Positions 9,673 through 18,700 of a DNA stretch of 64,000 nucleotides are shown piece after piece (position 1 is the first letter of the stretch; each line of letters opens with the position of its first letter). Below the pieces are notes generated by a model that had not been told where the DNA came from, searched no databases, and saw only the letters and a list, made by a program, of their open reading frames with translations. The translations under genes were made by a program, and so were the position numbers. This DNA comes from Porphyromonadaceae bacterium (GTDB lineage: Bacteria > Bacteroidota > Bacteroidia > Bacteroidales > Porphyromonadaceae): assembly GCA_030528555.1 (NCBI GenBank), contig JAUMYQ010000001.1, positions 62,001 to 126,000 of the forward strand, in the 5' to 3' direction.

Positions 9673-9785
9673 AAAAAATGCTCGGGAATACTCGAAAAAA
9701 TGTTCCCGAACTTTTTTCTCGGAGTTCCCGATCTTTTTCCAAAAAGTTCGGGAAGTTTTTTTTGAAAGTTCCCGAAGATTTTTTT
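9673..9785 (-). repeat. 22-bp-phased palindromic element, copy 2 (five units)
   Basis: Inverted relative to copy 1. Cores start at 9680 (GCTCGGGAA), 9702, 9724 (GTTCCCGAT), 9746 and 9768, again in exact 22-bp steps. The central hairpin between units has one mismatch compared with the perfect stem of copy 1. Confidence 0.9.
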
Positions 9786-10038
9786 GCCTAAATGAGGAGA
9801 TTCTTAATTCGCTTGAAAACAGGTTGTTGTATTTCATGGTGGGTGTGGAGATTATTCTAATATGTGAAGTCTAATTTTGGTGAGCTTACTTTGCTGTGTT
9901 TTTCCATAGTAGGGTTTGCATGCAGGGGGCGTTTTGGGGCCAATATAGGAGAGGTGGGGCTGTCTCCGTTTGGTCTGGAGTGGACTGATGAGTACAGATG
10001 CTTAGTTGGTTCATGTGGTGGCATATCTAGGGTGGCGA

Positions 10039-10070
10039 ATTGTTAAAATCGCTCTTAATTGCTACTTTTG
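10039..10070 (+). promoter_or_regulatory. Candidate promoter for the rprX-rprY run
   Basis: TACTTTTG (10063-10070) matches the -7 consensus TAnnTTTG, with ATTG (10039-10042) 20 bp upstream, one base off the -33 TTTG. The start would be near 10076, leaving a leader of about 75 nt before the GTG at 10151. Confidence 0.4.
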
Positions 10071-10150
10071 TGAGGTTGTTAGCTCTGTCTTATTGTAGAC
10101 GATATTGGTATTTGGTGGAGCTTAGGTAACTTGGATTGCGATAGACGAAA

Positions 10151-11659
10151 GTGCTAAAGAAACGGGCTATTTGGGGCATGGGTATTACCCTGCTTTTGGT
10201 GTTTGCCTTGCTGTTTGGGCTACAGTATACCTATTATAATAGGATTATTAGCCTACGCAAGGAGCAGACGCGTCAGCTCGCCAAAGAAGCTCTCTCGGAG
10301 GTAGCACATGATATAGAGCTGCAAGACCTTGTGCGCTATCTGAATGTTAAGCTCAAGGCGGAGAGGATGGCAAATGAGGTGGACCAAGAGCCGTCCAATA
10401 CCAATGAGTGCTATGTTCCAGATGAGGAGCAAGTGATACAGACTATTCAGCGCGTGAATAGAGAGATGGATAGCATTCCTCGAGAGGAGGCCCTCGACAG
10501 TAGTGGTATTAGCCAAGAGCTGATAGATACTTACTTGCTGCGTAGAGCAGACCTTGATGAGTATATCCTGAGGCACCTCTATCGAGGGTTCGCCAGCGAT
10601 AGTATACCGCAGTTGATTAGCTCCAAGTTTCTCAAGGAGCGGTTGCGTCTCAGGTTGGAGGATAAAGGTGTTTCGGAGGCATACAGCCTCACACTTTGCG
10701 ATGCTCGTGGCGTGCCTCTGTATGAGTATGTTAGTCCAGGCATGCTGCGTAAGCCCAGAGACTATGAAGATGTTGTCATTGAACGGCTATTTGTGGAGGA
10801 TGGTGCGCCTCAGAAGCTCACTCCATTTTTACGCCTGACGTTGGATTTTAGTCCTAAAGCAAGCGAGATGATGAGTTTTGCTCTGCCAGGGCTTGTGTCT
10901 ACGATCTTCGTCTTACTACTCGGTGTCCTCGTTATTGTCATCCTTATACGTCAGCTTTCGTTTCATAGCATGAAGACGAGCTTTATCAACAATATGACGC
11001 ATGAGTTTAAGACACCAGTGAGCTCGATCAAACTTGCCACTACACGTCTCAAGGATAAGGATATTACGGAGAACCCTGACAAGCGTTGGAAGTTTCTTCG
11101 TATGATAGAGCAGGAGAGCAACCGCTTGCAGTTGCTCATAGAGAAGGTGCTGCAATTCTCTATCCTTGATGGGCGAACTAAGTTTGTTGAGCTTACTGTA
11201 CTCGACTTTAACGAGATTATCTTGCCTGTGGCAGAGATATATACAGCGCATGCTCAGGCAGTCGGTGGTGACCTTTTGCTTGACCTCGATGCTTACAATA
11301 CGTGGGTGCGGGTCAATAAGACGCATATGACCAACGTTATTTTTAACCTCTTGGACAATGCTGTTAAGTATCGGGCAGCAGATCGTCCTCTGCAGTTGCG
11401 TATTGCTACGGAGAACGTGGACAACTCGATACGCATCGTTGTTGAGGATAACGGGATTGGCATTCCTCGGGATAGCCTGAGGCGTATCTTCGAGCGGTAT
11501 TATCGAGTACCGACAGGTCATCGACATGATGTCAAGGGGTTTGGATTGGGGTTGGCGTATGTTGCCTCGGTAATTAAGACTTTCGATGGGAAGATTACTG
11601 CTGAGAACAGAGAGGGTGGTGGTACACGTATGATTATTAAGCTGCCTGTTACGGCTTAA
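10151..11659 (+). CDS. rprX: Membrane sensor histidine kinase (RprX-like)
   Basis: This 502-residue kinase starts with GTG. A first membrane segment (about residues 8-28), a periplasmic sensor region of about 220 residues, and a second membrane segment (about 245-268) precede the HisKA domain. MTHEFKTPVSS carries the phosphorylated histidine H284. The catalytic domain has the N box (NLLDNAVKY), G1 (DNGIGIP) and G2 (GFGLGLAY). The response regulator follows 47 bp later. The architecture and the pairing fit RprX of Bacteroides; the symbol is by resemblance. The stimulus is unknown, and the periplasmic region matched no named sensor domain I recognise. Confidence 0.8.
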   Translation: MLKKRAIWGMGITLLLVFALLFGLQYTYYNRIISLRKEQTRQLAKEALSEVAHDIELQDLVRYLNVKLKAERMANEVDQEPSNTNECYVPDEEQVIQTIQRVNREMDSIPREEALDSSGISQELIDTYLLRRADLDEYILRHLYRGFASDSIPQLISSKFLKERLRLRLEDKGVSEAYSLTLCDARGVPLYEYVSPGMLRKPRDYEDVVIERLFVEDGAPQKLTPFLRLTLDFSPKASEMMSFALPGLVSTIFVLLLGVLVIVILIRQLSFHSMKTSFINNMTHEFKTPVSSIKLATTRLKDKDITENPDKRWKFLRMIEQESNRLQLLIEKVLQFSILDGRTKFVELTVLDFNEIILPVAEIYTAHAQAVGGDLLLDLDAYNTWVRVNKTHMTNVIFNLLDNAVKYRAADRPLQLRIATENVDNSIRIVVEDNGIGIPRDSLRRIFERYYRVPTGHRHDVKGFGLGLAYVASVIKTFDGKITAENREGGGTRMIIKLPVTA

Positions 11660-11706
11660 GAGTATTTTTATAGACAGTTTAGGAATAGAATTAAATACGC
11701 TATTAT

Positions 11707-12438
11707 ATGGCAGAACGATTGAGAGTGCTTCTGTGTGAAGACGAAGAGAACCTAGGCAATATCCTAGTGGAACTATTGGAGAAGAACAATTTTGAGGTAG
11801 ATCACTTTACCGATGGGCAGTCAGGCTGGGAGGCTTACCAGGCGAAGTCCTACGATTTGTGCCTCCTTGACGTGATGATGCCTCAGAAGGACGGTATCAC
11901 TTTAGCCAAGGAGATCCGACAAGTAGACAAGGATGTGCCCATAGTTTTCCTGACGGCTATGGGGATGCGAGAGAATGTATTGGAGGGTTTCCATGCAGGG
12001 GCAGACGATTATATTACCAAGCCCTTTAGTATGGATGAACTCATGTTGCGTATTGAGGCTATCCTTAGGCGTGCGGGCAACCCTATTCAAGATATTAGTG
12101 AACCTCTCGAGGTCTACGATCTGGGTGGCTACAAGTTCTATACGACTACTCAAATGCTCAGCTATGGCGATACGGTATATCGTCTGACGACCAAGGAGAG
12201 TGAGCTGCTCACGCTTCTATGTCAGTTCGCCAACAAGACGCTAGAACGCTCCTATGCCCTTAATGTTATTTGGGGAATATCGGAGACCCAAATGGCTGCT
12301 GAGCATACTTTTTCTCAGCGAAGCATGGACGTGTATGTGACTAAGCTGCGCCGCATGCTGCACCTTGACCCCAGTATCGAGATCAAGAATGTGCACGGCA
12401 AGGGTTATAAATTGGTTGCGCCTGGCATTAAGAGGTAA
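11707..12438 (+). CDS. rprY: OmpR-family response regulator (RprY-like)
   Basis: This is a 243-residue two-domain regulator. The receiver domain (about 5-120) has the acidic pair E11/D12, phospho-acceptor D55 in LLDVMMP, and the conserved lysine in YITKPF. The C-terminal winged-helix DNA-binding domain (about 140-238) has the family ending VYVTKLRRML..GKGYKL. It follows its kinase gene directly and precedes dapB by 40 bp, so the whole run may share a transcript. In P. gingivalis, RprY is described as lacking a cognate kinase (from memory); here a partner is adjacent. Family call firm, symbol moderate. Confidence 0.85.
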   Translation: MAERLRVLLCEDEENLGNILVELLEKNNFEVDHFTDGQSGWEAYQAKSYDLCLLDVMMPQKDGITLAKEIRQVDKDVPIVFLTAMGMRENVLEGFHAGADDYITKPFSMDELMLRIEAILRRAGNPIQDISEPLEVYDLGGYKFYTTTQMLSYGDTVYRLTTKESELLTLLCQFANKTLERSYALNVIWGISETQMAAEHTFSQRSMDVYVTKLRRMLHLDPSIEIKNVHGKGYKLVAPGIKR

Positions 12439-12478
12439 GCTTTGGGCTAAGACGAGGGATCTGCCTACTAAGAAGTAT

Positions 12479-13231
12479 ATGAAGTCGCTTAAGATTGCCC
12501 TTATTGGTTATGGGCGTATGGGGCGTATGGTAGAGCAGGTGGCTCTGAGGCGTGGTCATGAGGTCGTGCTACGCGTAGATCAGCTGTCGGCAGACTTGGC
12601 CAAAGAGTTGAGAGCCTCAGGGGCAGAGGTGGCCATTGAGTTTACCGTTCCAGCTTCGGCCTATGCTAACTGTCGCGTTTGCCTAGATGAGGGTATCCCA
12701 GTGGTTTCTGGGACGACGGCGTGGCCAGAAGGAGTTGAGGAGTTGCGCTGCTTGGTCCGTCAGGAGGGAGGAAAGACTTTCCTTTGGAGCTCGAACTATA
12801 GTATTGGGGTAAATCTGTTTTTTGAGATTAATAGGCGTGTGGCTCGTCTCATGCAGCATGCTCCAGCCTATCAACTTGCTCTTGAAGAGATGCATCATCA
12901 GCATAAACTAGATGCTCCAAGCGGTACGGCTATTACTCTAGCGGAGGAGATTGTGTCTTGCCGTACCGACCTTGATAGCTGGGTATTGGTCGAGGAAGCG
13001 CAGGAGATCAAGACAGGAATGCTCCCTATTAGTTCGGTACGAGAGGGAGAGGTGCCAGGTATTCATACGGTGACGTATCGATCAGAGGAGGACGAGCTGC
13101 GTCTCACGCACGAGGCTTTTGGTCGTGAAGGGTTCGCTCTTGGTGCTGTGGTAGCTGCAGAGTATGCGAGCTGTCATATGGGAGATTTGCGTATGAGTGA
13201 TGTCTTGAATGAGATGATAAGTTTGCTTTAG
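12479..13231 (+). CDS. dapB: 4-hydroxy-tetrahydrodipicolinate reductase
   Basis: DapB reduces the product of DapA with NAD(P)H on the lysine/diaminopimelate route, supplying peptidoglycan cross-links. The ATG at 12479 is chosen because it begins MKSLKIALIGYGRMGRM, placing the Rossmann glycine motif at residues 10-17; the open frame extends upstream into rprY but adds no conserved residues. The EMHHQHKLDAPSGTA block carries the catalytic H139/H140 pair and the substrate-binding lysine. At 250 residues it is of normal length. It heads a group with lepB, an arrangement I recall as conserved in Bacteroidales. Confidence 0.96.
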   Translation: MKSLKIALIGYGRMGRMVEQVALRRGHEVVLRVDQLSADLAKELRASGAEVAIEFTVPASAYANCRVCLDEGIPVVSGTTAWPEGVEELRCLVRQEGGKTFLWSSNYSIGVNLFFEINRRVARLMQHAPAYQLALEEMHHQHKLDAPSGTAITLAEEIVSCRTDLDSWVLVEEAQEIKTGMLPISSVREGEVPGIHTVTYRSEEDELRLTHEAFGREGFALGAVVAAEYASCHMGDLRMSDVLNEMISLL

Positions 13232-13285
13232 AGATGCATGTTGCAAGGCTAGAGTTGTTCGGTGTAACATATACAGAGCTTCATT

Positions 13286-14734
13286 ATGAAAAGATATATT
13301 AAATATGGTGAGACCAAGGGGCAGCGTATTAGGCGCTACATTGTTGGGATGATAGCGAGCGTGCTCTTTTTGTGTTTCTGCTCCTGGGCTGGTTGGCTTT
13401 GGATCTTGCTCTTCCCTCTAGTGATAGATTATTACTTCACGAAGTTTATCAACTGGGGTATTGGTCGCAATAGCCCCAATCGTTTGGTACGCGGTACGGT
13501 ATCGCTTGTGGGAGACTTGCTCTTCGTTGTGATCGCTGTTACATTCGTTCAGACATTCTTTTTTCAGAACTTTGCCATCCCTACCTCGTCTCTGGAGAAA
13601 ACCATGCTCATTGGCGATTATTTGTATGTTGATAAGCTTAGCTATGGGCCACGTATGCCTATGACTCCTCTCTCTTTGCCATTGGTGCACAATGAACTCG
13701 GTGGTGCTAAGACCTACTTCGAGAAGCCTCAGTTTGCTTATCGTCGCCTCAAAGGTTATGGAAAGGTTGAGCGTAATGACTTAGTGGTCTTCAACTTCCC
13801 CGCCGGAGATACTGTGGCCACTAAGATGGTGAATCCAGACTACTATACTCTCTGCCAGATGTATGGAGTAGATAATGTTCATAACCAAAAGGATGTCTTT
13901 GGGGAGATAGTTTATCGCCCTATAGATAAGCGTGACCATTATGTTAAGCGGTGTATCGGGATGCCAGGAGATGAGCTGGAGATTAGAGACAATCAAGTCT
14001 ATATTAATGGACAAGAGCTCGACAACCCACGCCTGATGCAACTGAACTATTTCCTTCAGACAGATGGGACAGCGCTTACAGATCATGTATTGGATAAGCT
14101 GGATATTAATTATCGAGATGTACAACCTGTACCGATGCCTGCCTTCACCGATATTGATAGTGCCATGGCGCAGACGATAGAGCAAGAGATGGGGATCAAG
14201 CCATTTGCTGCCAATTTGGGCTATGGTCGTGTATATCACCTATCTCTTACCGAGACGATGAGGCAAAAACTCCAAGCAGAACCATATGTGCACGCCATTG
14301 TTGTGGAGCGTTTGCCTCAAGGTAATGCAGGGCTTACTTATCCTCATGGGCTAAATAAGGGTTGGACGAGGGACAACTATGGCCCCATTCTCATTCCCAA
14401 GGCTGGTCTTACGGTGGAGCTTACACCCGATAATATCAAGACTTATGCTCGATGTATAGATGCGTATGAGGGACATAGCCTTGAGGTAAATGAAAGCGGA
14501 GAAGCTGTTATCAATGGTGTAGTGGCTAGAACCTATACCTTTGCTCAAGACTATTACTTTATGATGGGCGACAATCGGCATAACTCTGCTGATAGTCGTG
14601 CTTGGGGGTTCGTTCCTGAGGATCACGTTGTGGGTAAGCCTGCCTTCATTTGGCTTTCGCTCAACGATGAGCAGGGCTGGTTTGGAGGGCGTATTCGTTT
14701 CTCTCGTCTCTTTACGCGTATTACAGGTAAGTAG
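13286..14734 (+). CDS. lepB: Signal peptidase I
   Basis: LepB removes signal peptides from exported proteins at the outer face of the inner membrane. Two hydrophobic segments (about 19-50 and 73-92) precede the catalytic region. IPTSSLEKTMLIGDY aligns without gaps to the E. coli IPSGSMMPTLLIGDF box, giving catalytic serine S102. YVKRCIGMPGD gives the general-base lysine K221. GDNRHNSADSRAWGFVP is box E. At 482 residues it is longer than E. coli LepB (324), with an insert between the Lys box and box E, as is usual in Bacteroidetes. A degenerate relative follows 15 bp later. Confidence 0.95.
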   Translation: MKRYIKYGETKGQRIRRYIVGMIASVLFLCFCSWAGWLWILLFPLVIDYYFTKFINWGIGRNSPNRLVRGTVSLVGDLLFVVIAVTFVQTFFFQNFAIPTSSLEKTMLIGDYLYVDKLSYGPRMPMTPLSLPLVHNELGGAKTYFEKPQFAYRRLKGYGKVERNDLVVFNFPAGDTVATKMVNPDYYTLCQMYGVDNVHNQKDVFGEIVYRPIDKRDHYVKRCIGMPGDELEIRDNQVYINGQELDNPRLMQLNYFLQTDGTALTDHVLDKLDINYRDVQPVPMPAFTDIDSAMAQTIEQEMGIKPFAANLGYGRVYHLSLTETMRQKLQAEPYVHAIVVERLPQGNAGLTYPHGLNKGWTRDNYGPILIPKAGLTVELTPDNIKTYARCIDAYEGHSLEVNESGEAVINGVVARTYTFAQDYYFMMGDNRHNSADSRAWGFVPEDHVVGKPAFIWLSLNDEQGWFGGRIRFSRLFTRITGK

Positions 14735-14749
14735 CATCGACAGATTCAA

Positions 14750-15139
14750 ATGATGGTGGCATGGCAGAAGATATGGAGCTACATCCTGCCTCCAGCCCTT
14801 GCTCTGGGGCTGGTACTGCTGCTGAGACTTACGGTACTCTCCGTTGTGCGTGTGTACAGCTCTGCGCTATCGCCTCAGATTAATCCTGGGGCGATAGTTT
14901 TTGTTTCTCATCTATCTGATCTAGATGAGGGTAGTGCCGTGTTGTTTCGTCTTAAGGCTACCAATAGGGAAGATGAGTTAGCTCTTGGGCGTATTAGCCG
15001 AATGTCGTCCGATAGTTTGGGGCAACCCTGCTATTGGGTGCTTTCGGACGACACGCTTCAGCATCCTGATTCTCGCGATCTTGGATGGATAGCTCACCCG
15101 GATGTTGTAGGGACTGTAGTATATCACATTGATTATTAA
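14750..15139 (+). CDS. Small signal-peptidase-I-like protein lacking the catalytic pair
   Basis: A 129-residue protein with one N-terminal membrane segment (about 12-33) and a soluble part that follows S26 peptidase boxes in order. VYSSALSPQINPGAIVFV (35-52) aligns gap-free to the E. coli serine box, but the catalytic serine position is alanine (A39). ALGRISRMSSD aligns to the lysine box with glycine (G80) for lysine. WVLSDDTLQHPDSRDLGW resembles box E and keeps DSR. Both catalytic residues are therefore absent, and I infer an inactive peptidase, perhaps an accessory or chaperone to LepB. The alignment is by eye. Confidence 0.75.
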   Translation: MMVAWQKIWSYILPPALALGLVLLLRLTVLSVVRVYSSALSPQINPGAIVFVSHLSDLDEGSAVLFRLKATNREDELALGRISRMSSDSLGQPCYWVLSDDTLQHPDSRDLGWIAHPDVVGTVVYHIDY

Positions 15140-15150
15140 ACGTAGTTCCG

Positions 15151-15795
15151 ATGTGCACTATACTTCTCTCCACAGCCTATGCGCCACCGGTTCAATATCT
15201 CTGCAAGCTTTATGCTACTGGGGGGGGAGTGATGCTTGAGGCTTGTGAGACTTTTGTTAAGCAGAGCTATCGCAGTCGCGCCCTCATTTGTGGAGCCCAA
15301 GGTATCGAGATGCTTTCACTTCCTATTGAACAGGGAGCAGGGCATGGTGGACCTATTAGGGATGTACGTCTTTCATCTCATAGCCATTGGGCGCGAGTGC
15401 ATACGGAGGCGTTGCGTACAGCTTATGGCTCAAGCCCATTTTTTGAATACTATTGGGACGATATCGAGGCTGTCTATCGCAGAAGCTATACTTATCTCTG
15501 GGACCTCAATTGGGATCTACTGCACGTGCTTGCTGAGTTGATGGATTTGTCTTGTGCACCCATCCTAACAACTGATTTTTTGTCCCCCTCAGATTCGTCT
15601 CAGTTTTTGCTCTTTGAAGACTGGAGGTATGGTCTAAGACCTAAACATCCAGTAGATGATCCTAGGTTCTCTCCCACTCCATATTATCAACCTTGGGCGG
15701 CTAGCCAAGGCTTTGTATACAATCTTAGTGGGTTCGATTTGTTGTTTAATATGGGACCAGAGAGTATTTTGGTTCTCCGTGATAGCATCAGATAG
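15151..15795 (+). CDS. WbqC-like family protein
   Basis: This 214-residue soluble protein matches the WbqC-like family by its opening (LSTAYAPPVQYLCKLY), the SYRSRALICGAQGIEMLSLP block and the terminal GFVYNLSGFDLLFNMGPES. WbqC proteins are often found in O-antigen gene clusters, where they are thought to take part in synthesis of modified amino sugars, but the biochemical role is not established. Here the gene sits between the signal peptidase pair and tamB, 11 bp after the former and 2 bp before the latter. That points to an envelope function shared within the transcript. Confidence 0.85.
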   Translation: MCTILLSTAYAPPVQYLCKLYATGGGVMLEACETFVKQSYRSRALICGAQGIEMLSLPIEQGAGHGGPIRDVRLSSHSHWARVHTEALRTAYGSSPFFEYYWDDIEAVYRRSYTYLWDLNWDLLHVLAELMDLSCAPILTTDFLSPSDSSQFLLFEDWRYGLRPKHPVDDPRFSPTPYYQPWAASQGFVYNLSGFDLLFNMGPESILVLRDSIR

Positions 15796-15797
15796 CT

Positions 15798-18700
15798 ATG
15801 CCTCGACGACTTGGACGCGCACTCCTTTGGTTTGTTCTTATCCCCTTCATTATTGTACTGTTTACAGTCGTAGCTCTCTATATTCCTTGTGTACAAGATG
15901 CTGTTGTACGCTATACAACGGAGCAGCTTACAGAGCGTTTGGGTATGCGAGTGCATATCGGGAAGCTCCGCCTTCGTTTCCCCGCAGAGCTTTCTATATA
16001 TAATTTGGCCATATTACCGCAACCAACAGATACGTTGCTCAGGGTTCGGCATCTAGAGCTAGGGCTTGGTCTGCGACCTCTTCTTTCTCGAACCCTCGCT
16101 CTCCAGCATGTAAGATTTGAGGGCGTACACTTTGCTCAGCAAGATAGCTTAGGGCAGACGTCTATTCGAGCTGCCCTCTCTCTCGGAGTGTTGGAGGCTG
16201 TGCATATCGACCCAACTGAGCAACAGATAAGCCTTGGGCTTTTTCAGACTGAGGGTGGGCATATCGTTTATAGTTCTATTGATACGGCTGCTTCTCCTAG
16301 TGAATCTCTTGAGTGGCGTATTAGGGCTGAGCAAATTAAGCTTCTGGATACAGAGCTTGATGTATGTCTGCCGATGGACTCCATATTCATGGCTTCAAAT
16401 GTTGATTTATTGCATTTGCAGTCTGGAGAGGTGGACCTCAGGACGAAAGAGGTGTTGATCGGGCACGGCAGGATAGTGGCGTCACATCTTAGTTATCAGA
16501 CGGAGGAGCAGCCATCTGTATCAAAATCCTTTGATACTAGTTGTCTTGCTCTCTCCGATATCATCCTTGAACTGAGAGATTTACATAGTTTAGGAAGAGA
16601 CCTTAGTCTTTCTGTTCAGAAAGGGATGGCGCGTGATCGAAGCGGCTTTGCCCTTACTCATCTACAGGGTGTATTACGGATGGATAGTCTATCAATGAAT
16701 CTCCGTAATCTGGCTTTGCGCACCGATCATTCCGCCATCTATGGTGAGCTGGAACTTCCATGGAGCCTCTTCGAGCGCGAGCATAAAGGGCAGTTTTATA
16801 CTATTTTGGATGGCGCTATAGGGGCAAAGGATGTGAACTTACTTTTTGGACGTAATTTGCTGGAGGTAGGAGAGGGAGAGTTGGGGGAGGATTGGTTGGG
16901 TGAAGCTTCTTTGACTGGCCCGATAGACTTCGCCCTTCATACCCGAGGTTCGGTAGATTCCCTTTGGATAGATCAATGTCAGTTTCTGTGGGGTGGCGTG
17001 CTGGATTTGTCCGCCAGGGGTAGCCTTATAAGCGTTGATCGTCCTAGGCAGAGGCGTGGTAGCCTAAGTGTAGAAGGAGGGACGCAAGCTGGGGCAAGTA
17101 CGCTTTTATCTTTGATTTCGTCCGATCTTGCCCTACAGTATAGTCTGCCTGACGGCTTGACTTTTAAAGGACAGTTAGGTTTCGGAGGAGGGAGAGACCT
17201 TTTAAGTATGATGCTTAAAGAGGGAGATGGTTCGCTGGTACTCAGAGGAAGCTACAATGAACAGACTGAAGCTTATAGTCTTAAGGTTGATGCTCAACGG
17301 ATTAATCTTACCCGATATATAAGGCGAACGAATCTGGGGGAGCTATCGGCCGAAGCCGAGCTGTCGGGGCATGGCTTGGACTGGCGTAGCAAACATACCC
17401 ACTCATTAGCCAAAGTACGTCTGCATAGCCTTGCTTACGCTGATCGACAGCTGATGGATATTACTTTAGATGGTACTCTCGGTGATGGAGTAATGTCTCT
17501 TGCTATTAATAGCTTCAATGAGGGTTTAAATCTTTCAGCTCAGATTGATGGTCTCCTCTCCTCTGATGGCGTTTATAGTAGCCTCTTTCTTGAGACTGAG
17601 GAGCTGGATCTAGAGCGTTGGGGCTTGGGAGACCTGCCTTTGAAAGTACGCGGCCAGCTTTCGGGAGAGTTGCGTACGGATTATAAGCAGACGCATAGCC
17701 TTATGGCAACGGCTAGAGATATGCACTTTTTCCTTGCTGGGCGAGAACTTCGACCGAAAGAGGTTGAGCTTATGATGCAGACTAGTCCCACGACTTCGCT
17801 GGTCAAACTCAGTTCAGGAGATCTGCATCTAAACACACAGATTGCTATGGGGGCAGATGCCTTAGGGTTGCTCTCGGAACGACTAGGTATTCTTGGGGCT
17901 GAGGTCCGAAAGCAGGTCGCAGATACTGCATCTATGCGTTTGCGTTTAGAGCACGTGTTTGAGGATTTGCCGAGCGCAAGTCTGTCCTTTGCTATGGGTG
18001 GGGATAATGCCTTGCGTCCTTATCTGGCAGAGCAGGGGATATTCATTGAAGGGCTTTCGGCCCAGTTCGACCTTACGGATAGAGGAGAGCTTCGAGGACA
18101 CTTGATGGCCCAAAATATTCGTCAGGATACATTGCGGCTAGGTCAAGTGAGTTTAGATGTCAACACTCTGAAACTCCCGAGAGCCAGAGCTTCGTCTAGC
18201 TCACTTGCGCATAGAGAAGGAGGTTCATTGCCCTCAGATAGTATGGTCCTTGACCTTACTTATGCTCTCTCTAGGGAGCGATACCGTACCCAAGAGGGCT
18301 ATACGATCATGGGCAATGTACGTGCCAGTCTACAGGAGGCAAGGGGGCAACTGTCTTGGATAGATATGGCTGGTAAACCAAGGCATGATATCACTCTCGA
18401 AGCATTTTGGGATGGTACTCACTATAGGCTGAAGTTACCTAACCCTAATGTCTTGATTGCCTATCAGAGTTTTGCTGTCAATGAGGCTAATGTCATTAAG
18501 ATACATAAGCATACCTATGGTATTGATAGCGAACTTACCCTTAAGGGAGGTAAAGGAGAGCTGCTAGCCTTGAAGAGTATGTATGATGTGTCTATCCAGC
18601 ATCAAGAGGGAGCACTGCAAGTACAGCGGATCAGTCTGGAGGATTTTCATACTCTTGGCTTGCGAGACCTTGGAGGTGTAGTCTTTGCTGATGCGCACTA

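Larger units (their letters stand above)
9548..10150. other. Divergent intergenic region
   Basis: About 600 bp separate the divergently read DUF4831 and histidine kinase genes. It contains repeat element copy 2 (9673-9785) and a candidate promoter for the kinase gene. Open frames of 60-80 codons here run through the repeat or lack recognisable features, and I do not call them. Confidence 0.5.

Noticed and set aside
9864..10046. 60-codon frame ahead of the histidine kinase
   Set aside because: Cys/Gly-rich with no family resemblance, and it lies in the divergent promoter region.
10253..10576. Antisense frames inside the histidine kinase, tamB, susC and other long genes
   Set aside because: They mirror real coding sequence on the other strand, and none has domain signatures or independent context.
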